64,000 bases of DNA from positions 440,001 to 504,000 of the forward strand of contig JACEVL010000940.1 in the NCBI GenBank assembly GCA_020284085.1. The letters run 5' to 3'. The DNA comes from Aporrectodea caliginosa. Taxonomy: Eukaryota > Annelida > Clitellata > Crassiclitellata > Lumbricidae. Made by a program: the position numbers and the translations under genes. Below are positions 51,501 to 63,500 of this stretch, piece after piece. The notes under the pieces were generated by a model. It did not search any database, was not told where the DNA came from, and saw only the letters and a program-made list of their open reading frames with translations. Position 1 is the first letter of the stretch; every line of letters starts with the position of its first letter.

Positions 51501-54500
51501 ACCTGTCTTCTGGTCTCTGGGTATTCATGAAGCTCAACTTCTCAAGCAATTGTGTCAAAATGATTGTGGTCCTGGAATGTGATTTTACTTTGAAGCAAAT
51601 GATAATGATGCTGTTGATGTTTCCAGCTAAATTAGAACAAATGTGGAAGTTACAGTCATTTCTGAATGCTTGAGGCATGATGAGAGTAGGCATCAGCACC
51701 ATGCCTTTGTCACAGACTTCCCTTGCATATACATATTGTACTTAGCTTTTTGAGATTGAATATTCCCCATAGGCTGCCTCTCTGTCTTAGTGAACTGATC
51801 TTCTAGAGTAATCTGATTACAGCCTGGTTGTCATGTGCCGTCGGTTGATACCTTGAGCATTTCACACTGCTAATTAACCTAATGTAACACACTGTTTCAT
51901 TTGACTCCCCTCAGCATACATTTAGACATACCTTTAGATGAGTTAGATGATCTAGTTTGAAGGGCTTTTGAAGGGCTGTTTTAAATGTCTAGATACATGA
52001 TGTGCACTTGTAGAATTCCCTGCCAATGATCATTTCAATGACTGAGATTTGAAGGTTTAAAATGTTGTTTTCTTTTTCTAGTCAAAGACACGTACTGAGT
52101 TGCTGGAGGAGAGCATAACAAAGGCTCAGAACCGTGAAGGCCACATCCTGTTCATGACTCAGTGGATGGTTGAAGTTAGCGACCTCATTCAGTCACGTCT
52201 TGATGCTGACCTCCTGGCTGGGGATGTTCCAAATGAATATGAAGTAAGTCGGCTGTTAGTCGACCTTGTCTTATGTATTTAGCATCAGAGCTGCTTTGGG
52301 CAAGCAGTAGATGTTTAAAAGAACTCTGTGTCATGAGTATGGACCTATGACAGAGTAGCTACAGAAATGTAAGAGGCAGAAGAGAGACAAGAGTGGTTAT
52401 ACATGCAGTTATGATGGACAGAGAAAGGAGTAGATGAACTGAGAATCTGAGAGGAAAAATGATATGCTTCAGCCAGCATATGCAGAAGGTGAATCATTAT
52501 ACTAAAATAGATAAACACACTCCGGTCAAAACAGGCACAGAGTTTGACCAGTTACCGAAGCTTCAGTTTAAGTTGGCCAAAGAAGATGTCTAGGCTGCCT
52601 ATATACAGATTGGTGGTAGATGCAGGAATGTATACACTGGGTAAGAGAGCCATTGCCGAGGTCAGAACAGCAGAAGATAAACGTAGAAATGATAACCACA
52701 ATCTTTTTGGTCATAGAGGATATAGGACCAGGCAAAGAGATGGGATTGGAGTGGTAAGGAATTCAGAGAATACATGCGCTGGTAGCCCCGCTTAGTAATA
52801 GAAGAGGAGTGTTAAGAGATGGGAAGTCGGAAGGGGAGCGTGGAGAAGAATGGTTGTAGGAAGAACATCGGAGGATGTCGACGGAAGGAGAATGGGAGAT
52901 GAGTTTAGACCAAAGAGCAGGAGAAGAAACGAAAGAAACTAACTGACCAACAAATCTTTAGTTGAGTAAATCATTATTATGTATTGTTGTATTGTTCCTG
53001 TAATCAATAATATTTTGTAATAAAATCCTTTGAGACTGATTCTAACTTAGTGACGGACCTATGAGTATGAACTTGTGAATGTTTTAAAGAACTCTGTGCT
53101 TTCAGTATTGCGTATGGACCATTGCAAAAAAGGCCATTCATATTCAGATTTCAGCTGAGGGTCAGGACTTGTGTAGACTGGCAGATAGGGAGTTTATATA
53201 TCATGCTATACACAGTGTAAGATGACGAAGCATGAGTGAAACGTGTTATTTGATTGCTTAACACAAAATGAGACTTGATCTCAGTGGTATGTTTAGCGTG
53301 CTTTAGGATATTCTGTTGCTGGATGCCATAGTCCATTTAACCCATACGACTCAACATCCATTATATCACTGGTCTAGGCTAAATAAGAAAACACATTTGG
53401 TTACTGGCAGATCTCCCTTCCACATTTCACTGCCCCTCCCCATCCCATTCCTCCTCCCCTCCCTTTCCCTCCCTTTCCCCTCCCTTTCCCCTCCCCTTGG
53501 GGGTTATACTTCTTCCAGTAATTGTTTTGCAACTACTGTGCTATAGTGGTTTCAATATGCACTGTAATGATGCATTTAGATAATAAAGTAAATTGAAACT
53601 TTGCACAGATTTAATTTAGGTAGAGTAATTATGCATGGAGGAATTTTTGTGTGATGGTCAGTCAGAATTAAACTTTGTAGAGCCTCAAGTCAGAATTTGA
53701 GCATCAGGAGCAGCTCTTGAAAGAGCTTGAAGCGGATGCAGTTCGATTTAAGAAGGAGTCAAAGACAGAGGCCGCTGAGCGACTTGAACAACAGATACTG
53801 CTTCTTAAGGTAAGCTATTCTTCAAGTAAATTCAAGTTTAAGCATCATTTCTGTTTGACACCTGTTTGATTAATTTTGAATTCAAGTAGCTGACCCTATT
53901 CAAATTCTGTGGCCTTAGGTTTGAGCTGTGGTTTTGGTACACTCATTGCTTAATTACATGTTAAATACCTACAGTGGCCCAGAAAATTCAAAGTTTGGAG
54001 CTTGGTTACCAGTTCATCATTATCTGTGGCATGCCCCTCCCTGGAGCTTTACCATTTCCATGACATGCAGCCAGCCATCTCTAGTATGGATGTATCTCCA
54101 GGCTGTTCATAGCCCAAGGCTGAGTAGGCACAGGTCTGCTCCCACTATTCTTGTTCATTTGCTGCAAGGGCTCCCAGCAGGCCTCTTCCACCACTTGGAA
54201 GGTCAGTTATAATTGCTCATGAGGCCTGGCTTGGTCCTAATCACTAAGTACTAGAAAATAATCTTAAATATTAAAAAGGTAGTAATGTTGTATTTGATCA
54301 TCTTGTTTATTTTACAGCTTTTGAAATGCTCAGTTGATTTAAATGCTTAATTGATTATGCCAGATATATTAAAGTGTTTTATTTAGGACAATATCTGTGT
54401 AATTTCAGAGACATTTTGCTGAAGTTTCAGCCAAATTTAGGAAATTCCAGAGGCCAATGGATTTTGAGTCGAAGATGACGTACATCAAAAGAATTCTGGA

Positions 54501-57500
54501 TGAGATTGAGCGACAGTTTCTGGTTGAGATGGGAAGTCATGACCCTGAGGTCATTCAACAGCAACTCAGTCAGTGCATGGTGAGACACGCTCAGTCATCT
54601 TACCCGTGTGGGTGGAAGTAAGCAAGGACTCACTGACCTTGTAACTGGGCTCTGTATGTATGTGTGCATATATATATATATGTATCAAGACACTTAATGT
54701 AGAGCATTTGGGAATAATTCAGCTGGCAGTGATCTGCGATGAAGGCCTTCAGGCTACCATTTGCAATTAGGCAAAAAAAAAATAATGGTGTGTTTCCGGT
54801 AACAGAGTTTAAAAAAACTGGGTAGGTAGGTAGGAAAATAATTTTATTTTGGTAAAATAATTTTATGCAATGATTTCCCAAAATTACGCCACTGCCCATT
54901 TATGCACAGCGGTACATACTGTACCAAAAAATATGTATTTTCTATGCGAGTATTAAAAATGCCTTTTTGCAGAATGTACCTACAAACTGCTGTAGAAAAC
55001 AATCTTATTTATTTCATTTTTGCTGACATCGTTTTTCTTGCAAGGTGAAATGGAAGGGGCAGGGGTGGGGAAGGAATTATGGATTATGTACATTAAACAA
55101 TAAACGTGTAGCAGACAACGGCTGTTTAGGAAATATGCATGGGTGGTAACGTGAGAAAATCGCTGACTTTTCGGTGTCTGTTATCTCCTCAACATCATAC
55201 GTGTGTGTAAATTGTCCATGGGAAACATTGAGCCGATTTATTGTTATAATATTATTAACGCTGCATAGAAAGAAATATGGTTCCTAACGTCGTCTGCTAA
55301 GGAGACTGCTTGCTACGAAGATTGGATGCTATGAAGACTGGTTGTTAAGGAGACTAGTTGCTAATGAAGGCAGTTGCTAAGCAGGACAGTTTCTAAGGAT
55401 AACTGTTGCTAAGGAAGGCAGTTGCTAAAGGGGCCAAGTCTGACTTTGAAACTGGTTGCTAATGAGGCTGCTTGCTACAAAGCTTGGTTGCTAAGAAGGC
55501 TGTTTGCTACGAAAGTAGAATGCTACGGAGGTTGTTAAGTAGGCTGATTGCTATTAGGAGGCTTTACTTTTATAATGGCATGTATGATAATAGGTATTTC
55601 TGATACAATGAATATGGGGGTCAGATTTGTGAAATAACCCTGTCAAATTACCCTGAGAAAATCAACCACTTTCGAGTCTATTACCTTCCTCCCCAAACTC
55701 CACACTTTAGCCCTTTTATTGCTGTAATTTACGGCACCATTCTTTCCATTGAAAGACCGCTAGTTTCCGAACGTCTCTGCTTCAGTGAATGCACCTATAA
55801 TGTCGCGATTCTGCATCACCGGCATGCAAAGGCTTAATGTTGGTGAAGTAGGAAAAAAAATTGTTTACAAAATTTTCCGAAAAAAAGTTTTTTTTTACAA
55901 AATTTTCCGGAAAAAAAATTTTTTTACAAAATTTTCCGAGTCGCGGCAAAAAAGTGAGTCGGTCGGGTTACCGGAAACACACCATTATTTTGTTTTGGCC
56001 TTATCAGTGGAGTTTGATATTCCTCTGCCTTGCAGTGATTTGTTTGCTACCACTTGCCATGCTATATCTTAAGAATTAGAATCTGTCGTTCGGCGGGTAG
56101 TCGTAGACAGACACCATGGTTGTCTGCCAGCAGCACCTGCAACAGCACCTGCATCGTGCCTATGCCTCTGTTGGCCCTTTGTTGTGTAATGAAATTCCGA
56201 CTATAACTCGTGCTCTGATGTTATATGGGGGCACTTCTGTTTCTGCTCATTCTCTTAAGACTTTTCTTTTTTCGAGTGGCCTTTCGCACTGGAAGCACCT
56301 CTGATTAGGTTGTACTGTGAGAGGCGCTTTATAAGTCCGTAAATAGAATAGAATAGAACAATATCTGGCCATCCACAGCAGGTTCCATCCAATAGCCGAC
56401 TCCTGCATGCTTCATTCATTGAGGCTTCATTGAGGCATGCTTCATTCATTGAGGCTTTGATTCTTTCATTGGTATAGAGTGAAAAATGTTTGATGAGAAA
56501 AATATTTATGAGGTACCTAATATTTCTGAGGTACATAAAGCAACACAGATACCTATTAAAACGATTCACACTGCTATGATTTAAAGAGTTTAAGGGTTAA
56601 GGATTGCATCAGCTGCAGCCTTAACTAGTGGGTATATTATGAGTCGGACATTGATAAGGAGTTAGATAACGATCACATCCACGTGTGTGTGTGTGCTTAA
56701 AACTGGGTTGAACTCGGATATAAAATCAATTGCATCTCCTTAATTTATTGAGATATAGTTTGGGGTAACTTTGGTTACTCAAAAACCTGCATGGAGGGAA
56801 TGGAAAGAGGAGATAAAATGCTGAAGAATGGTGTTTGCTTTTTGTCTATATGTCAACTACTGACTAAGATATGACAAGTTGAAATATGTTTATTTTTATG
56901 CTGTTTTGTTTAATTTTCCTCAATTTGTATGACTATGGTATAAATACTAAAGATTTTCTATCTCCTTCAGTTTTCAAAATATTGGAGAAATTAAATTTGT
57001 TTTCATGCTGTCTGGAACCAATTTCTGCACATTTTTTGTGCTCACACTGAAAAGTTTGTTGTGGACTGTCTTCAACATGAAAATATATCAGATTGTTGAT
57101 TGGGGGTACGGTTTGGAGTTGCTTTAGGTATCTCAGAAATATTAGGTACCTTAGAAATATTTTTCTTTTAAAACCTGGACACAGAGATTGAAAGAGGAGA
57201 TAAAATGCTAAAGAATGGTGTTTGCCTCATTTCTATATGTGACGCCAGGGGTCAAAACCCGTCGCTTGTCGCTTCCTAGATACTGAGCTAGAAGCTGAAA
57301 TAGGCGAGAGGGGTCTAAAATGTAGAATTTTCTTTAATTCGCAGTTCCCTGTGAATTTGCCATAACTTTCAAATTAGTAATTCGATTTTGATGCGGTTTA
57401 TTTTATTCGACGCCGAATAGAGCCCTTTATTGCACAGCAAAATTACAGAATAATCAGATAATGGTTGCTGAGGACTTTAATGACATGAATATTCCGAAAC

Positions 57501-60500
57501 TTTTTATTCTATTTTTCACTCTATACCAATGAAAGAATCAAACGCACATAACTTGAGTTAGAAAAAAGATATTTTCATTCTGTAAAAGGTTTTTTGAAGC
57601 AGATTAATTGTAGAATATGACTGAATAAAAAGGTCAGAAACCGACATGTGACGGGTTTTGACCCCTGGCGTCACATATTGCCTCATTTCTATCATTTCAA
57701 AAACTAACAGAGATAGTATCAGTTTAATTTTTTAATTTTTCTGCCGTTTTTGCAAAAATTGTGTGGTTGTTAGGGGACAAGTTAACAAATTCCTGTGGTT
57801 TTAAAGGGTTAAATGCCTTTATAAAACCTTCAAAAGGGGAACAACACAGCGATACTCTCCAGATGTTAATGCTTGTGCATATGATAAGTAGTGTGGTTTG
57901 GAAGTATCAATTGGCACTTGATAGTTGTGTTTTACAAGAGTTGTTTGTATTGTATGGTTGTTAAGACTCGCTCTAAAAAATACCAACTCACCAAGCATAA
58001 AACTACTGAATTTGAAAACTACTATGTAATAATATTTGATTGACTTTCTTAGTCAGCAGAGGACTTTAATTGGATCTTATAGTCAATTACAGACAGTCAA
58101 TTAGAATGTTGCAAAATGGATGTCAGTTGTCTATATATTTTGATAGAAATTCTACAAGACAATGAGTGAGATCAAGCCGGATGTTGAATATGTCATCAAA
58201 ACTGGTCGACAGATCGTAGAAAAGAAGCAGATTGATTTTCCAAACCGACTCAACTCACAGATTGATGCAATTAAGCATCAGTTCAACAAACTTGGATCAC
58301 AGGTTCTGGGACTCTGCACTGAGTGCTTCTGATTAGATAGCCGACAGAAGTGCTAAATATATAATCTCATGTTACGTTAAGAACAATGTTACAAATAAAA
58401 ATACATACAGTTGCTATGTTCAATAATAGATAATTTAAGATCATGTCATTTCATGCATATTCATTTGAAATTTTCACTATTTCTTATGGTAATTTTTTGT
58501 CTTTAATAATTCAGTGGTGTAGTAATACTAACAGTATTTTACATAGGACCAAGTCAAGCTTTGTACAGATTGCATTGTTCCTCTGGCTTCATAATGAGGT
58601 GACATAAATTGACATTGTGTCAGTAGCTTCTGTGTGGATGGCACGGTATCATATGGTCTACCTTTCACGTCTGCTTCCACAGTTCAAACATGATGTGTCT
58701 TATGAAATTATCAATACATTTATCAAAACATAACATTCCTAGAGAGAGTTGTTCAGTTGCTCTTGCCATTATGGATCAGTGGTCAAATGAATGTTCAGGA
58801 TCTTACCTCATAGAACTCATTTTTGATAGAGGCAGATTCTTACCAGGTGTTGTTTATAAATGTTAGATGCCTAAACACAATTACCATTTGTCACTTACAT
58901 GAATGGACACAAATGAATTATAGGTACTTGTATATTGTAATGATATCTCCCTTGAATTATAGGTACTTGTACTGTAATGACATCTCCATAGACATATTCA
59001 TCAAGTGACTTAGGCATTACTTGTACTGTCGTTTGTTAACTGACCACTATGACCAGTGACCACACATACCTAGGATTTCTCGGTCAGCGAGTGGACATGT
59101 TTTGTACCTTATGTAGTATGTATCTTTACATTCTGGTTTTTATATTTAGGTTACTCGTGGCAAATCATGTCTGGAGAAGATGCTGAAACTGACGAAAACA
59201 TTGAATAAGGAGTTGACTAACTTGCAATCTTTTGTTGATGACACACATAGTGAAATGTTTCGAAGGGAAACTACAAAGTTTCCTAAGGATTTGAACAATG
59301 AATTGGAGTGGATTGAGGCAAGTATATCGTGTACACGTTATTTATAGATACCTAAAAATAAATAACTTCAGATACCTAAATATAAATAACTTCAGATACC
59401 TACAGATAAATAACTTTAGTAAGCTGTATGGCTTGCGAGTTAGTAGCTTTACTATAGTCAGCTGTAACTCTGTCAAGGAGGGTCTGACCATAGCAATGCT
59501 ACCATGATAAGAAAACTCATCAGAGATTATTATTACTAATTATTATTATTAATTAATAACTTTTTAGCAGCGGTGTCTAATGCACAAAGCACCCAAACCA
59601 AGCCGTAATCAGGTTGACATCCAGAAAGTCAGTCCGCCAAGACAGAGACATCCTAATGTTGATAAGCAATTTGAAAAAGATAAGTCTTAACCCATTCCCG
59701 CCTGAATTTTTTTTTGGAAACATAGGAAATTGATGGTACATATGTTAGAACAACAACAATGCAACAAGGGTTACACTTAAGCATAATAAAGTATATACAT
59801 ATTTTCTGAATCAGCAGACTTCTGGCTATGAAATCCATATTTTCCTATGAAAAAAAGTCAATTTATATAGCGGCCTTAAATGCCAAAAAAGCAAAACAGT
59901 CAGCAATAAACAGATCAACACTGCATTTGAAGGCCAACAGTTCCATAATAGTCCCAAGTAAGCATAATAAAGTATATATTTTCTGAATCAGCAGACTTCT
60001 GGCTATGAAATACATATTTCATTGTGAACAAAAGTCAATTTATATAGCGGCCTTAGAATGCCAAAAGGCAAACAGTCAGCAATAAACAGATCGACACTGC
60101 ATTTGAAGGCCAACAGTTCAATAATAGTCCCTAATAAGCATAATAAAGCATATATTCCTGAATCAGCAGACTTATGGCTATGAAATACATATTTTATTGT
60201 GAACAAATGTCAATTTGTATACTGGTCCTAGAATACCAAAGGCAAAACAGTCGCCAATGCACAGAGGACACTGCATGTTTCGCAATACATAAACATCTGT
60301 TTGGCCCCGGTTTTCCAGTCTCTGGATTGTTCTGCTTGACGCACACTTTACACCTTTGTCTCACATCTTACTTAGATGGAAAGTGTTTGCCAAGCAGCCT
60401 TGGTATGCGAGGAAGGCATCTACTGGGACCTTGCAATAGTGTATCATCTGGTGGATTTGCACGCAGTGCAATCAGGTCTGCTGTAAGACTGTAGGCAAGT

Positions 60501-63500
60501 TGCAGTCTGAACATCTTCTCTGACACCATGCGGCTTTTGTCATGAACAAGATTGTTCAAAACACAGCTGTTCAGCACTCAGAAGGACCTGGCATCCCAGT
60601 AAAGGGAATGTCCTTTCGACTGAATTCCCTCTGCCAGTTCCATTTGTCATCAGAAGCAGCTGTTGGCTGGTTCACCACTGCGGACTGAACCGCTGGAAGT
60701 GGACGTCCTCGACTCCGACCCCGGACTCCAACTGCCTCCTCCTCCTCCTTCATTGTCATCTGCACTGTTGCCAGCAACAGGGCAGCCTAGAAATGGACAA
60801 AATTATAAATTCTGAATTAGATAGGATGATTTGTAAAAATAATGGTTTTTCGTCAGTTAGCTGATCAATGGACGCATAATTTTGATTATGTAATTTTGCT
60901 TGAATGAAATATCAGTAACGATCACTATGTTTTCAATCAACAAAATCACAATAGGCTACTATACAACATAATCACAACACTTTACATCACAAAAATATCA
61001 AGAACTTTACGAAAGAGAAAATCAGAAAAAACCTAAATAAAAAATATAGCGCTTACCTCTCCCACTTCAGCATCATTCAGCAAAGTCTGAATCCAAAAGT
61101 CAAGGCTCGACTTTCGATTTTGGACTACATCGTAAACCAGGCCGATTTCACACATGCCGTTGACCATAATCTGTCTTTACTTCGCAAATAACTTCTTAAT
61201 CTGAAGACGAAAACTCGTCTTCGCTCACATCCAAGACATGTCTCAAAATCTCGACAAACGGGACACTTTTACTCATTTTTAAAAGTATCGTAACTCGGAA
61301 AATATTTACTTTCTGACAACAAACCAAGCATCAAAATGTCGGGAAATTATCCGTAAACAACATTGATACTATTTTTAGGCATGACGCAATGAAGCTATAT
61401 TTAATATCTAGTCTGTTTCAATGCCTCCCATTTGGGGTCATCCGTGACCCCATCCGGCGGGAACGTGTTAAACAGAGAACAAAATAACACGAGTGACTGA
61501 GCAGAACAAACAGGTACAGGGAGCGAATTCAAAAATCTGGGTCCAACAGCTGAAAAAAAACCCATTCACAAAGAACAGGTCTAGTTTTACGTCTCTTCTT
61601 CTTTAAGTTCTCTGCCCTTCGGCAGGTTCCAACTTCCAATGACGCCACTCCTCCCCGTGCTGTGCACTCTCCCTAACCCGCTGCATCCGCCGGCCACCCA
61701 CCCCAGCACCATCCGCCCCCCCCCTCCCCTCCACGATCCCCCCAGTTTTACGTATGACCAGAGAAAGGCAGTCAGATGACCTTGTTAAATACAATGAATA
61801 GTGATAAGACTGAGAACTAAAGATTAATGAAAAAGATGTAGTTGATGGGTTCAGTGTTTTATAGGCGATAGGCCCTAATGATTTAAGTACAGGGGTTATA
61901 TGCCCATATCTTGATGTTTTTAGTTATGACTGTAGTCAAAGAATTCTAAATTATCTGGAGCTTCTGCAGATTTGAATTTGTAATGCAACTAAGAGGCAAG
62001 TTATAGTAATCTAGGCAATTTGAGGCCAATGCATTTGCCAGAGGTATCCTAGCAGATATTAGAACATGATACCTAATTCTGTGTATGTCAGAAATATGCA
62101 TGTATGATGATTGACCTAGTCAGTGAGTGACATAGTAGATCCAAAGACGACACTCATGTTTGAGCACAATGAGCCAACTTAACATGTAAGTCATGCAGTC
62201 TGAGAGATCTAAACCATTCAAAGACTGAACTTCAGAGGTAGTGAGCTGCAGCTGCACTGTTGAGTGACAAAATAAACTGTCAGACAAAATGTAAATTGAG
62301 TATCAACTGCATAGAATGATATCCTAGTGATTGATTATAATTATCAAGTATTGTACACAATGAACAGCACAGGGCATTGCACTGAATCCAAAGGCTTCAC
62401 ACATTGGCAAAGCCATGGACAAATAATTTCCATTTAAGTATACTGACTGAGTGAGTGAACATTATAAGTAGCAAACCAATTCAGTGCAAGACCAGAAACC
62501 GGAAACCATTGCTGAATGTGAGGCAAAAGAAATTAATGGTCCACACTATCAAAAGCAGCAGACAAAAAACAACAGCATGAAGTGTTGATTTCACCAAGTG
62601 AAACTAAAAAAATGCAGACTGAAAATGTAACAGTAGCACATTGGAAGTTATTGCAGCACAGGTTGTGCATTAAACACAGTCAGTTAGATAGCAGAGACAG
62701 ACTCTTGTGCATCGCTCTCTCTCTCACGATGCGGTCGTGGTCCTTGTTCACGCCTTTGTTACCAGTCGAATTGACAACTGTTGCTCCTTACTTGGGGTTC
62801 TGGGGCGACTAGATCGAGTTCTACGCTCGGCTGCTCGTCTCATTGGACGACTACCTAAGTTCTCTCCTGTCTCTGCACACATACGTGATGTGTTGCACTG
62901 GCTGCCTATCTCTCAGCGGATCTCATACCGCACTGCTGCTGTGGTTTCTCGCTGCGTTCTTGGCTGTGCTCCATCTTACTTACGTGACCGTTGCCGCCAA
63001 GTGTCCAACGTTGCAGCGCGTCGGGCGCTTCGTTCTACGAAGAGGGGTGAGCTCCTAGTTCCACGGGCACGCTTGGCTATTAATCAGCGCCGTGCTTTCT
63101 CGGTTGTGGGACCTTCCATCTGGAATGACCTCCCGCTTAAGCTCCGCTCATTACTTGTGAGCCATCCGGCAGGGTTCTACAAGTCCCTCAAGTCTTTTTT
63201 TCTTTAGTCGTGGCTGGGCCGGGAGCGCTTCTGAGTAGCTTCTTGAAGAGGCGCTGTATAAATGCTCGGAATGAATGAATGAATGAATTATATTTGTTTT
63301 AAAAACAATTTTAGTGTAAAATTTACTTTCAGGCAACTGAAGCAGAAATTATGCAGAGACAACCATCTTTAGTTGCTCTTGGTGATGTGGTCACTCAGCT
63401 GACTAAGTTGGCCGAAGAGAATTCATTCACTGAACCAGAAAACAACGTGAAAGTGGTCGCTGACAGTTTAACAGAACTTAACGAGCGGTTAAGTACACAG

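Noticed and set aside
55290..55562. CRISPR array
   Set aside because: Units are short, diverged and contiguous without spacers, and the genome is animal.
61603..61794. Minus-strand glycine/arginine-rich small protein
   Set aside because: By-product of a GC-rich insert; no family and no supporting context.
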